DNA of 64,000 bases from contig CAMDOM010000010.1 of assembly GCA_945903645.1 (NCBI GenBank), forward strand, positions 1 through 64,000. The letters run 5' to 3'. Of this stretch, positions 9,314 to 19,692 are shown piece by piece; positions within the stretch are counted from its first letter, which is position 1, and the number at the start of each line of letters is the position of its first letter. The notes beneath the pieces are model-generated. The model saw only the letters and a program-made list of their open reading frames with translations. It did not search any database and was not told where the DNA came from. This DNA is from Chryseobacterium gleum. Its GTDB lineage: Bacteria; Bacteroidota; Bacteroidia; UBA10329. The position numbers and the translations under genes are program-made.

Positions 9314-9322
9314 CTGAAAAAG

Positions 9323-10318
9323 GTGAATGTTCGCAACGGGAAATCTCCCACAAAAAAGGAACATCCTTCTGAGAAAATTGAATTGCATTTGCGCAATGCC
9401 CATCGGCAGCGCTATCCGTTGGAAGAATTAATGTTGGGCTGCCCAGAGTTGTCGGCTTTCGTTCAACCGAATGCCTACAATGATTTATCCATTAATTTTC
9501 ATGATTCCAATGCTGTTTTAGCACTGAATAAAGCGCTGATTCTTCATTATTACAGCATTACATGGTGGCAAATTCCGAAGGGTTATTTATGCCCCCCAAT
9601 ACCAGGACGTGCCGACTACATCCACAATGTGGCAGATATTCTCGTAACAAGCAATCATGGTAAAATTCCAACAGGAAACGCAATTACCTGCCTTGACATT
9701 GGCGTGGGAGCAAATTGTATTTACCCCATTATTGGGAATCACTCCTACGGTTGGTCTTTTATTGGGAGTGATGTGGATACCCTTGCATTGCAAAATGCAA
9801 GTGCGATAGTGGCAAATAATTCTGCCCTAAAAGGAAAGGTAGATGTTCGATTACAACCCAACGCTAATCACATTTTTCAAGGATTGCTAGCTAAAGACGA
9901 CCGCATTGATATAGTGGTTTGCAATCCTCCATTTCATGCCTCGTTGAAAGATGCGCAGAAGGGAACTGCTCAAAAACTAAGTCGTTTGCACCAAAAGAAG
10001 GTCAGTAAGCCCGAATTAAACTTTGGTGGACAAGGCCATGAATTGTGGTGCACTGGTGGCGAAGCGCAGTTTATCGAGACCATGATAACTGAAAGCAAAT
10101 CCTTTGGCAAAACGTGCTTATGGTTTTCTACCCTAGTTTCTAAATCAAGCAACTTGTCCAACATCTTAGAAAAGCTTGAAGCAACTGGCGCTGTAGAAAT
10201 ACGAACACTTCCAATGGGTCAGGGAAATAAAATAAGCAGATTGGTAGCTTGGACATTTCTGCAATCAGAGGAACATAAGAGGTGGGCTGAAATTCGGTGG
10301 TTTGGCGCGGAGAATTGA
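9323..10318 (+). CDS. rlmF: 23S rRNA (adenine(1618)-N6)-methyltransferase RlmF
   Basis: A 331-residue cytoplasmic methyltransferase. The N-terminal LHLRNAHRQRYPLEEL, the YNDLSINFHDSNAVLALNKA block and WQIPKGYLCPPIPGRADYIH are diagnostic of RlmF (YbiN), which methylates A1618 of 23S rRNA using S-adenosylmethionine. CLDIGVGANCIYPIIG is the SAM-binding loop and N201-P-P-F is the catalytic NPPF motif of N6-adenine methyltransferases. The frame begins with GTG at 9323, nine bases after the lipoprotein stop; there is no in-frame ATG before the conserved region, so GTG is accepted as start. Confidence 0.92.
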   Translation: MNVRNGKSPTKKEHPSEKIELHLRNAHRQRYPLEELMLGCPELSAFVQPNAYNDLSINFHDSNAVLALNKALILHYYSITWWQIPKGYLCPPIPGRADYIHNVADILVTSNHGKIPTGNAITCLDIGVGANCIYPIIGNHSYGWSFIGSDVDTLALQNASAIVANNSALKGKVDVRLQPNANHIFQGLLAKDDRIDIVVCNPPFHASLKDAQKGTAQKLSRLHQKKVSKPELNFGGQGHELWCTGGEAQFIETMITESKSFGKTCLWFSTLVSKSSNLSNILEKLEATGAVEIRTLPMGQGNKISRLVAWTFLQSEEHKRWAEIRWFGAEN

Positions 10319-10367
10319 ACATACTTTCGTGAATACACTTTTAACCTGAGATCAGGATAAGCATTGT

Positions 10368-10392
10368 CAATTATATTGTTTATATATAATTG
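10368..10392. repeat. AT-rich inverted repeat after rlmF
   Basis: CAATTATAT and ATATAATTG form a perfect 9-base stem with a 7-base loop, 49 bases beyond the rlmF stop. There is no adjacent T-run, so a terminator role is uncertain. A shorter dyad CCTGA-ga-TCAGG lies just upstream at 10345-10356. Confidence 0.5.
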
Positions 10393-10463
10393 ATTATCAG
10401 TTAAATATCAGCATAGGTTTTGGGTATTTTAGAAGTGCAAACCAAACAAAAAACCTTTGACCC

Positions 10464-10601
10464 ATGCTACTGAAAAAAGTATCTGATATTTTTCTAAAGA
10501 TTGATGACTTCTGTTTGGAGTTCGGGACGGAGTTCAAACGTGCCCGTCTGGAAGGTTCCGAAGGGAAACCTTCGAGGGAAAGCTGGTCTTTGCGACTCTG
10601 A
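10464..10601 (+). pseudogene. IS982-like transposase, N-terminal remnant
   Basis: The short frame encodes MLLKKVSDIFLKIDDFC, then LEFGTEFKRARLEG and KPSRESWSLRL before a stop. The KIDDFCxEF block followed by a basic segment is how IS982-family transposases of Bacteroidota begin (the normal protein is about 290 residues). Shifting one frame near position 10590 gives CDSEV, resembling the LSxSEV motif that should follow, so a frameshift is likely. Nothing of the DDE catalytic core is seen downstream. The 457 bases between rlmF and the MazG-like gene otherwise hold only this decayed fragment and AT-rich repeats. Confidence 0.5.
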
Positions 10602-10775
10602 GGTAGGGAGTGTTCAACGAACTGTGCATCTACTATAATTGGCAGGAATCGCATCATGAGCCGCATTCTAAACTTTCGAGAGAAAATCACATTTCCGATT
10701 GCGAACAAACAGCATAATCTAAGAAAGTAGAATTGGTAATGTTCGCGTTCTTTGTCTGGTTCTAAATCTCAATCG

Positions 10776-11102
10776 ATGACTATAAAAGATGCCCAAATGA
10801 ATGTGGACAGATGGATTAACTCAGCTGGAATTCGATATTACAACGAGCTTACCAACATGACCATTTTAACTGAAGAAGTAGGCGAAGTGGCGCGAATAAT
10901 GGCAAGGCGATATGGAGAGCAATCGGAAAAGGAATCTGACAAAGGAAAGGACTTGGGCGATGAAATGGCCGATGTGCTTTTTGTACTCATTTGTCTAGCA
11001 AACCAAACTGGTGTTGATTTGACTACTGCACTTGAGCGAAACATGGAGAAAAAAACTGCACGCGACTCGGAACGTCACGCGAACAACCCAAAGTTGAAAT
11101 AA
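10776..11102 (+). CDS. MazG-like nucleotide pyrophosphohydrolase
   Basis: A 108-residue all-alpha NTP pyrophosphohydrolase. The magnesium-binding EExxE...ExxD signature is complete: TEEVGE near residues 31-36 and GDEMADVL near residues 62-69. Single-domain MazG-like enzymes hydrolyse (d)NTPs to monophosphates and limit damaged or modified nucleotides. The open frame extends upstream to a TTG, but the ATG at 10776 (MTIKDAQMNVD) fits the family start. Its stop overlaps the start of a 38-codon membrane peptide gene (TAATG), indicating translational coupling. Confidence 0.85.
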   Translation: MTIKDAQMNVDRWINSAGIRYYNELTNMTILTEEVGEVARIMARRYGEQSEKESDKGKDLGDEMADVLFVLICLANQTGVDLTTALERNMEKKTARDSERHANNPKLK

Positions 11103-11218
11103 TGGAAGAAGAGAAATCAAACTGGGAGAAATATCGTCCTTACATTATGAACGATATGACCTTCACTTTCGCTGTGATGGTATTGATGTTTATTCTTGCC
11201 GCGATTTTCGTTTTCTAA
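11102..11218 (+). CDS. 38-residue single-span membrane peptide coupled to the MazG-like gene
   Basis: The ATG overlaps the upstream stop by one base (TAATG at 11100-11104). The product begins MEEEKSNWEKYRPYIMND and continues with one hydrophobic helix of about 18 residues (residues 21-38, ending FVF). An acidic/basic cytoplasmic head, a clean transmembrane segment and tight coupling argue for a real gene rather than chance. I know no family for it. It may tether or accompany the pyrophosphohydrolase at the membrane, but that is inference only. Confidence 0.55.
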   Translation: MEEEKSNWEKYRPYIMNDMTFTFAVMVLMFILAAIFVF

Positions 11219-11231
11219 AGCAAGTTCAAAC

Positions 11232-11972
11232 TCAACTATCCTTCTTCAAAGTTTGAAGGAAGTTAATCAGCTGAATCCAGTATTCGGTTTGTCCTTCGGT
11301 ATCGCGCATCAAACACTTAGCGCCATGTGCTCCTCCTTTAGCTGGCATGTAGAAAATTCTTTTCCCTTCAGGAATACCGGAAATTAATTCGGCTACCCAC
11401 TTTTTTTCGGATGCAGCGCATGCCACGAATGTAGGCTTGTTAAGTCCTGAAATAGCTTGTTGAACATTCAATTCCTTTTCAAAAAACTCCCCTGGACTAA
11501 AGGCGATTACTGCCTTAACCTCCTTGCGTTCTTTTGCCAATTTGAGCGCCAATGATGCGGAATACGAACTTCCAAGAATAATAACAGGCCGTTTTCCAAT
11601 GCCATAAGCGCGCTCAATAGCAGCTACCATATCTTGTTCTGAATCGATGAAATCGTGGGGCAAATTAGCCTCCTTGGCCAAATATGCGGTTTCGTTTACA
11701 CGAAAATTTTTCTCCTTGCCAGAACGTAAGTCGACCGCCATACAGTTCATTTCCAATTTATTGAGTCTTGCTGCTATATCTCGAAATTCACCTCTACTAC
11801 TATTGGCTTGGTGAAACAACACAATCCAAGGATTATTAGCGTCTGTCTCATACAGATCTGCGGTGATTGTAAGTCCATCCTTTGATGGAAATACCACTTT
11901 TCGCTGCGCAAAAACTGAAAATGCGCTCATTACTAGCGCGGACGTAACCACTAAAAAACCAAATCGAATCAT
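11232..11972 (-). CDS. Exported alpha/beta hydrolase
   Basis: A 246-residue protein with a signal peptide (1-22, ending FAQ) and a dienelactone-hydrolase-like alpha/beta fold. LFHQANSSRGEF supplies the oxyanion-hole region, G134-S-S136-Y-S carries the likely nucleophile Ser136 (the usual final glycine of GxSxG is serine), and KGGAHGAKCL near residue 222 supplies the histidine. The substrate is unknown; small ester or carboxymethyl substrates are typical of this group. It converges with the membrane-peptide gene, 13 bases apart, without a visible terminator between them. Confidence 0.75.
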   Translation of the reverse strand: MIRFGFLVVTSALVMSAFSVFAQRKVVFPSKDGLTITADLYETDANNPWIVLFHQANSSRGEFRDIAARLNKLEMNCMAVDLRSGKEKNFRVNETAYLAKEANLPHDFIDSEQDMVAAIERAYGIGKRPVIILGSSYSASLALKLAKERKEVKAVIAFSPGEFFEKELNVQQAISGLNKPTFVACAASEKKWVAELISGIPEGKRIFYMPAKGGAHGAKCLMRDTEGQTEYWIQLINFLQTLKKDS

Positions 11973-12043
11973 GGTTGAAAATTAAGAATGCTTTCGGCTT
12001 CTACCAAAATGTGTTCCATCATTTTTTAAAACTTCCTGAACAC

Positions 12044-12080
12044 AAAAAAACCCCAATCGGTTGAACAGATTGGGGTTTTT
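12044..12080 (-). terminator. Bidirectional terminator after atpC
   Basis: CCCCAATC and GATTGGGG form an 8-base stem extended by A/T pairs, with loop GGTTGAACA. A-tracts on one side and T-tracts on the other give U-runs in both directions. It lies 19 bases beyond the atpC stop and would end the atpD-atpC message. Confidence 0.9.
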
Positions 12081-12098
12081 ATTTGCAATTCGAAAATG

Positions 12099-12344
12099 CT
12101 AAATTACCTTATCAGCAAGAACAATCACTTTATCATTATTAACTTCAACCACACCACCAGAAATCTTGAAGATTTGAATATCACCATCCTCTGCCTCCAC
12201 CTTCACTTTGCCTTCTACCAAAGTAGAGATAATTGGAGCATGACCTTTTAAAATCCCAAAAAGTCCACTTTTTCCAGGAAGTTGCACATGACGTACTTCT
12301 CCTTCAAAAACCTTGGCATCTGGTGTTACAATTTCTACGTTCAT
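12099..12344 (-). CDS. atpC: ATP synthase F1 epsilon subunit (short form)
   Basis: An 81-residue protein containing only the N-terminal beta-sandwich of epsilon: MNVEIVTPDAKVFEGEV, the conserved LPGKSGLFGILKGHAPII block, and VEVNNDKVIVLAD at the end. The C-terminal helical hairpin that inhibits ATP hydrolysis in E. coli (about 50 further residues) is absent; short epsilon subunits are common in Bacteroidota. It binds gamma in the central stalk of F1. It lies 35 bases after atpD on the same strand and is followed by a strong terminator, so the two genes form a separate operon. Confidence 0.93.
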   Translation of the reverse strand: MNVEIVTPDAKVFEGEVRHVQLPGKSGLFGILKGHAPIISTLVEGKVKVEAEDGDIQIFKISGGVVEVNNDKVIVLADKVI

Positions 12345-12379
12345 AGAGCTGATAATTAGCGAATGGTGCTACGATTGTA

Positions 12380-15002
<2,623 letters not shown>

Positions 15003-15006
<4 letters not shown>

Positions 15007-15596
15007 AAATTTCCGTAGCCTTTCTTTTAGTGTTTTTTTCGTTTCAGGGAGTAAGTCAAAACGTATCGCTTGACCAAATTGAAGATTGGCACGAATTCAC
15101 TTCAATGGAAGAAGCATTGACTAAACCAGACAGTGTAATTCGATTGCGACTTCGGGCTCGATTGACTGAGATTCCTGCAGAAGTGTTTACTGCATTTCCA
15201 AATCTTGTAGAGTTAAATCTTAGCAGAAACCAGCTAAAGACATTACCCGCGGCAATTTCGTTGTTAAAGAATGTTAAAAGATTGATTGTAGACAGGAATA
15301 AATTAGTCGCTCTACCACCCGAAATAGGGCAAATGGAAAGCCTTCAAGAACTGATTTTGAACAGAAACGAATTATCCACACTACCCAAAGAGATAGGCAA
15401 GATTACAAATCTATATCTCATTGATTTGTGGAGTAATAACATCGATAACCTTCCTAAATCGATGAAGGAAATGAAAAACTTAAAGGAGGTTGATTTACGA
15501 GTGATTGATATGTCTAATGAGCGGAAAGAGGTGTTGCGAGAAATGCTCCCAAATGTGAAGGTACACTTGGATAAAGGATGCGATTGCGGGAACTAA
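15003..15596 (+). CDS. Exported leucine-rich-repeat protein
   Basis: A 197-residue protein with a signal peptide (1-18, ending GVSQ) and about five leucine-rich repeats between residues 55 and 175, for example LVELNLSRNQLKTLPAAI and LQELILNRNELSTLPKEI, with a 23-residue period. It ends KGCDCGN. Such repeats bind proteins; there is no enzymatic domain. The start overlaps the ribF stop (ATGA), which suggests coupled translation although no functional link with FAD synthesis is evident. Repeat type resembles the bacterial LPxxI group. Confidence 0.8.
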
Positions 15597-15652
15597 CTGG
15601 TTGCAGATATAGTTTACATCAGTATCTTTCAACCGTATTAAACTTGAGCCCC

Positions 15653-16012
15653 ATGAAAACGCAATTTCCCTCCTTATTACTTGTATGCTCTGTAATTTTT
15701 GGATGCATCACACTGGGTTCTTGGACTGGTGGTTCGACCAAAGATGCCAAATCGGACAGTTTGGCAATAGTGCGTGTGGTTAAACCCGTAAATGAAAAGT
15801 TTAATATCAATGCCGCTGTTTTCGTGTCGAAAGGATTGGGCAAAATATCAACTGTTTAAGTAAATAATCTACCTGTATTGAACAGCGAAACGGCCGTAAG
15901 CAGAGCACTTTCCCGTTTTTTGAGCAACGGATACACATTGGAAAACTCCACGGAATTAATGCAAGACGGAGTGCTGACAAATACGTTTTACTTAAAAAAG
16001 AAATTAATCTGA
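15653..16012 (+). pseudogene. Small exported protein gene interrupted by an in-frame stop
   Basis: From the ATG at 15653 the frame runs 68 codons (signal-like start MKTQFPSLLLVCSVIFGC, then GGSTKDAKSDSLAIVRVV and INAAVFVSKGLGKISTV), meets TAA at 15857-15859, and then stays open in the same frame for 50 more codons (VNNLPVLNSETAVSRALS, FLSNGYTLENSTELM, GVLTNTFYLKKKLI) to TGA at 16010. One base change (for example CAA to TAA) would explain it. The continuing half has normal codon use, so I read this as a recently inactivated gene; recoding or a sequencing error are alternatives. The family is not recognised. Confidence 0.55.
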
Positions 16013-16058
16013 GTAGTTTCGGTGAGCTATTAGCATTCGTTTTGGATTGAAAAAATCG

Positions 16059-18509
16059 CTAAAATTTTACCGTTAGCATGGTCATAAAATTAAACCCAGC
16101 CTGAGGATAGTAGAAATTCTCGGTTGTAGTTTGACCACCTGCAACATAAGAGAAAGTATATCCATTCGCCTCATAGAGTTCGTTTGTAATATTATTCAGC
16201 TGAACGGCCAATCCAATTTCTTTAAAAAACATCCATTTGAACGTGTAACTCAATTGGATATTGTTCAAAATCCAAGGATCCAATTTTCGATTATCATCTG
16301 AAGTATTATCTAAATACTGTTCGCCTACATATTTGGTAATTAATGCAATGCGCAGCTGACGTATTGGGTTGTATGATAGCTGACTTCCAACCACAATATT
16401 CGGGGAAAACGCGATATCCGTTGTTCCATGATTCACCACAATTTGGCCGCCATTAGAATAATCATCAATAGATTCATCAAAATTCAAAATCTTGTTCTGG
16501 CTAAACGATGCGTTTACATTCCAGAATAGGCGTTTTACAATATTCCAAGTGCCGTTTAACTCAATTCCGTAACGGTCGCTTTGCGGCACATTGATTCGGG
16601 TATAAGCACCAACATCGTTGACTTTTCCAGACAAAACCAACTGATTTTGATAGTGCATCCAGTAGATATTTGCGGCAAGTTTATACTTGGTTGACTGCCG
16701 TTGATACCCAATTTCGGAATTGTAGAGTGATTCGTGCCTTGGTCTGGTTAGCTGTGTGCTTTCAGTTAAATCATTGCGCGTAGGTTCTCTGTTTCCAACC
16801 GAAAATGATGCATAGACTCTATCTTTCCCAGTAATCTCATAGTTTATTCCTGCTTTTGGATTTATGAAATTCCACGCCAAATTTTGCCTTTGAAAATCAA
16901 CTGTTGTATCGTTTTGAACCACTGGTCCATTAAATAAATAGTCAATTCTTCGGTATTGAAAATCAGCGAATAAACTGACTTTGGCATGAACGAAATAGGT
17001 TCCTTTTAAATAGATATTAAAATCATTTTTTCGGGCAAAATCATCATAATAGTGGTCACGTATTTCACTATTTCCCGCAAACTGAGCCCATACAACCTCA
17101 CCAAAGTGATTTCCTAAATACTGATTCCAACCACCACCAACGCTGACATTCAAACGTTTTCCATTGGTATAATTGACGGAAAAAGTCGCTCCGTAGAAAT
17201 GATTGTCAAGCCAGCGCCTTCGAATAATATCAGAAGTTGAAATGGTGTCGCCTCCCAAAATCACATCGTCAATACCATAATCCGCTAGGTTGTCTTGAGC
17301 TTTGAACTGCTCAAAGTAACCTTTGCCTCTGGTGTAATGCCCTGCCAGATTTAGATTGAACTTGGAATTAAATTGATGAGAAAAAATTAGCTGATAATGA
17401 TCCTGTTGGTAATTGTCGATTTCATTATCGTAGGTGTAAAAATTGTAGGTTCTACCGCTATTTAAGAGGTTATACCTATCGGTTTGACTGAGATAATTGC
17501 GGTCTGCATAAGCGTTCATTTCGTCCACATTTCCAGTTATTCTGCTTTCTGGAGTTCCATACCAGGCTTGGTAGGTTTTTTCCAATCCCGAAAAAATATT
17601 GAATCGTAAAAGGCTCTTTTTTCCATGAAATGCCGCACTTACGTACAATGATTTTAAGTCGGAAAAAGCTCTGTCGATATACCCATCAGAAGAGATTTTG
17701 GATAATCGGGCATCTAGTGAAAAGCGATTTGCAATAAGCCCAGTGCCCGCAGAGATGGTATGTCTCCACGTGTTAAATGAGCCAAATCCATTAACAACTG
17801 TGGCATAAGGAAAATTATTCAAAGTATTGGTTTGCATGTTTATGCTTGCGCCAAAGGCAGCGGCACCATTTCCAGAAGTACCTACTCCACGCTGTATTTG
17901 AATATTGTCGACACTTGATGCAAAATCGGGCATATTGACCCAAAAAACACCATGAGATTCGGAATCGTTAATTGGAATTCCATTTACGGTGACGTTAATT
18001 CGTGTAGGGTCAGTTCCTCGAATACGGATTCCAGTATATCCCACACCGGCCCCAGCATCCGAGTTAACTACCACATTTGGCTCCTGATCTATGATGTAAG
18101 GCAGGTCTTGGCCAAAATTTCGGGTTGAAATGGTCTCAGAATCAATTTCGGAATAGGTAGTAGCTGTGGATCTGTTAGCTCTCGAGGCTTGCAATACCAC
18201 TTCATCCAATTGATGCAGGGAAGGCTCTAATTTAACCGAAATGGAGTTTTCAGAAGATGGCAATACACGCTTAGATACAGGCTGATAGCCAATGGCCGAG
18301 AAGCGGAGAGATACGGAATCCGCGGAATTTGACTGCAATTGAAACTTGCCGTTAATATCGGTGAAAGCACCACTGAAAGTTCCAACAATAACGACATTGA
18401 CCCCAGGCTCAGGCAAACCTGCATTATTTAAGACTACCCCATTTATAGTTTGCGCCTGCAATAAATTGGCGCTTAAAAGGAACACACTGATAAAAGAAAC
18501 AACTTTCAT
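16059..18509 (-). CDS. TonB-dependent outer-membrane receptor, TPP-riboswitch controlled
   Basis: An 816-residue receptor: signal peptide (1-19), CarboxypepD-regulatory-like beta domain (about 20-105, INGVVLNNAGLPEPGVNV), plug domain (about 120-235, with GIRIRGTDPTRINVTVNG and FWVNMPDFASSV), and a 22-strand beta-barrel ending in aromatic MLTVKF. It imports a ligand through the outer membrane using TonB energy. A TPP riboswitch lies in its leader, so the ligand is predicted to be thiamine, its phosphate, or a precursor. The gene is not flanked by thiamine synthesis genes. Length is normal for receptors without a SusD partner, and none is adjacent. Confidence 0.9.
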   Translation of the reverse strand: MKVVSFISVFLLSANLLQAQTINGVVLNNAGLPEPGVNVVIVGTFSGAFTDINGKFQLQSNSADSVSLRFSAIGYQPVSKRVLPSSENSISVKLEPSLHQLDEVVLQASRANRSTATTYSEIDSETISTRNFGQDLPYIIDQEPNVVVNSDAGAGVGYTGIRIRGTDPTRINVTVNGIPINDSESHGVFWVNMPDFASSVDNIQIQRGVGTSGNGAAAFGASINMQTNTLNNFPYATVVNGFGSFNTWRHTISAGTGLIANRFSLDARLSKISSDGYIDRAFSDLKSLYVSAAFHGKKSLLRFNIFSGLEKTYQAWYGTPESRITGNVDEMNAYADRNYLSQTDRYNLLNSGRTYNFYTYDNEIDNYQQDHYQLIFSHQFNSKFNLNLAGHYTRGKGYFEQFKAQDNLADYGIDDVILGGDTISTSDIIRRRWLDNHFYGATFSVNYTNGKRLNVSVGGGWNQYLGNHFGEVVWAQFAGNSEIRDHYYDDFARKNDFNIYLKGTYFVHAKVSLFADFQYRRIDYLFNGPVVQNDTTVDFQRQNLAWNFINPKAGINYEITGKDRVYASFSVGNREPTRNDLTESTQLTRPRHESLYNSEIGYQRQSTKYKLAANIYWMHYQNQLVLSGKVNDVGAYTRINVPQSDRYGIELNGTWNIVKRLFWNVNASFSQNKILNFDESIDDYSNGGQIVVNHGTTDIAFSPNIVVGSQLSYNPIRQLRIALITKYVGEQYLDNTSDDNRKLDPWILNNIQLSYTFKWMFFKEIGLAVQLNNITNELYEANGYTFSYVAGGQTTTENFYYPQAGFNFMTMLTVKF

Positions 18510-18587
18510 AATAGGTCAGATAGATAAATTTGACCAAGGGCCACAACTTGCAGCCTATACCGAATAATCCAAAACAAACTTTGGTTC

Positions 18588-18668
18588 TTCATTCTCCTTT
18601 CGCCAGCATTACCTGGATCAAGTAAGAGGGTATAATCTCAGCCCCAATTTAGAGCACCCCTGATGCGT
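18588..18668 (-). promoter_or_regulatory. TPP (thiamine pyrophosphate) riboswitch
   Basis: Read on the minus strand, the leader contains the conserved THI-element blocks in order: CAGGGGTGC, GGGGCTGAGATTATACCC, then TTGATCCAGGTAATGCTGGC and GAAAGGAGAATGA. The P4 stem CCAG/CTGG, the CTGAGA pyrimidine-sensing loop and the TAATGC diphosphate-sensing loop are all present, and TCA/TGA can close P1. It ends about 80 bases before the receptor start codon, with room for an expression platform; no terminator with a T-run is obvious, so control may act on translation. TPP binding would lower receptor synthesis. Confidence 0.92.
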
Positions 18669-18725
18669 CAAACGTAGACAATAAATTTAACCCTAGAAAA
18701 AAGATAAAAGAAAATATTTAGAAAA

Positions 18726-19223
18726 ATGTCAAAACCAAAAAGACAATTGTACCTTTGGGGGATGAAAAAGTATGGGGAATTGGAAAATCGAACACCACCT
18801 TTGATGAAAGAACCTGCGGCTATATACTCTAGTTATGGACATGATATTGATACCACCATGACCATAGCCATAAAAGCAGCCGAAGGGCTAAAAGCCCAAG
18901 CCCTCAATGATTTTGAACGTATTTCTGGATTGAGCAAACAAATGGTTGCCAAGTTTCTTCATGTTACTTCGCGTTCGTTGAGCCGATATATAGAAGACGA
19001 CAGGAAGTTGGATGCCTCCAAAAGCGAGGCGATACTCAAACTAATAGCCCTGTATAAAAAAGGAACTGATGTTCTCGGTTCAAAAGATGAATTCAATTCT
19101 TGGCTAGCTAAGCCTGCATTTGGTTTACGCAATATGGTTCCATTCCAATTGATGGAAACTTCGTCTGGAATTGACCTTATCGATGAAGAATTAGATCGCA
19201 TTGCCTACGGAGACGTGCTATAG
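18726..19223 (+). CDS. Xre/MbcA/ParS-type antitoxin of a RES-Xre pair
   Basis: A 165-residue DNA-binding antitoxin. The helix-turn-helix part covers about residues 58-90 (FERISGLSKQMVAKFL, SRSLSRYIED), and the C-terminal DUF2384-type toxin-binding part covers about 95-165 (SEAILKLIALYKKGTDVLGS, FNSWLAKPAFGLRNMVPFQL, ending LDRIAYGDVL). It should repress its own promoter and block the RES toxin active site. The start is uncertain: an exact -7 box lies inside the first codons (18750-18757), so translation may begin at the ATG at 18804 (MKEPAAIYSS). The toxin gene follows directly. Confidence 0.88.
   Translation: MSKPKRQLYLWGMKKYGELENRTPPLMKEPAAIYSSYGHDIDTTMTIAIKAAEGLKAQALNDFERISGLSKQMVAKFLHVTSRSLSRYIEDDRKLDASKSEAILKLIALYKKGTDVLGSKDEFNSWLAKPAFGLRNMVPFQLMETSSGIDLIDEELDRIAYGDVL
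18750..18757 (+). promoter_or_regulatory. Putative -7 box TACCTTTG of the toxin-antitoxin operon
   Basis: TACCTTTG matches TAnnTTTG exactly and sits within the first ten codons of the longest antitoxin reading frame. If used, the antitoxin must start at a later ATG (18762 is too close for a leader; 18804 fits). No clear -33 TTG is seen. Confidence 0.35.
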
Positions 19224-19229
19224 TTGCCG

Positions 19230-19685
19230 ATGGAATTATTTCGGATTGCGCTGGCAAAATACAGCGATTCTTTGGTAGCATCTGGCCGCTCGGCTCGTTG
19301 GAATAGCAAGGGAAAGCAGGTAATTTATTGTGCGGAAAACAGGTCGTTGGCTTGCCTTGAAAACTTGGTTCACAGAAGTGGTGTTGCATTGCTCCAAGAT
19401 TTCAGAACATTGACCATTGCAATTCCTAATGACGTAGCGATTGAAGAACTGGACCAAACGAAATTGCCCGATAACTGGCGCAGTTCCCTGGATTTCAATT
19501 ACAGTCAGCGCATTGGCGATAATTGGCTAGCGCGGCAGCAAGCGCTGTTGCTCAAAGTTCCTTCCGTTATTATTCCAGAGGAATTCAACTACGTCATCAA
19601 TATTCAGCACGCAGACTTCAAACACGTTTCCATTCTCAAGAATGAACCGTTTTTGTTTGACCCCAGAGTGGCCTTGCAGCACTAA
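19230..19685 (+). CDS. RES-domain toxin (NAD+ phosphorylase family)
   Basis: A 151-residue RES-domain protein. The conserved residues are present: the N-terminal LFRIA followed by the arginine region SGRSARWNSKGKQVIYCAEN (catalytic Arg and the fold residues of the ART-like site), the central ALLQDFRTLTIAIP, and the late Ser/Asn block around LLKVPSVIIPEEFNYVIN. RES toxins degrade NAD+ by phosphorolysis and halt growth unless bound by the Xre antitoxin. The frame opens at TTG 19224, but ATG 19230 gives MELFRIALAKYS, the usual family start, six bases after the antitoxin stop. The pair is complete and probably functional. Confidence 0.88.
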   Translation: MELFRIALAKYSDSLVASGRSARWNSKGKQVIYCAENRSLACLENLVHRSGVALLQDFRTLTIAIPNDVAIEELDQTKLPDNWRSSLDFNYSQRIGDNWLARQQALLLKVPSVIIPEEFNYVINIQHADFKHVSILKNEPFLFDPRVALQH

Positions 19686-19692
19686 TCAGAAT

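Noticed and set aside
10397-10708. 103-residue minus-strand frame in the rlmF-MazG gap
   Set aside because: It is the reverse of the IS982-like remnant, has no recognisable family and is rich in residues expected from a shadow frame.
15857-15859. Programmed stop-codon readthrough at the TAA
   Set aside because: No stem-loop or recoding signal is visible after the stop; a simple nonsense mutation is the plainer explanation.
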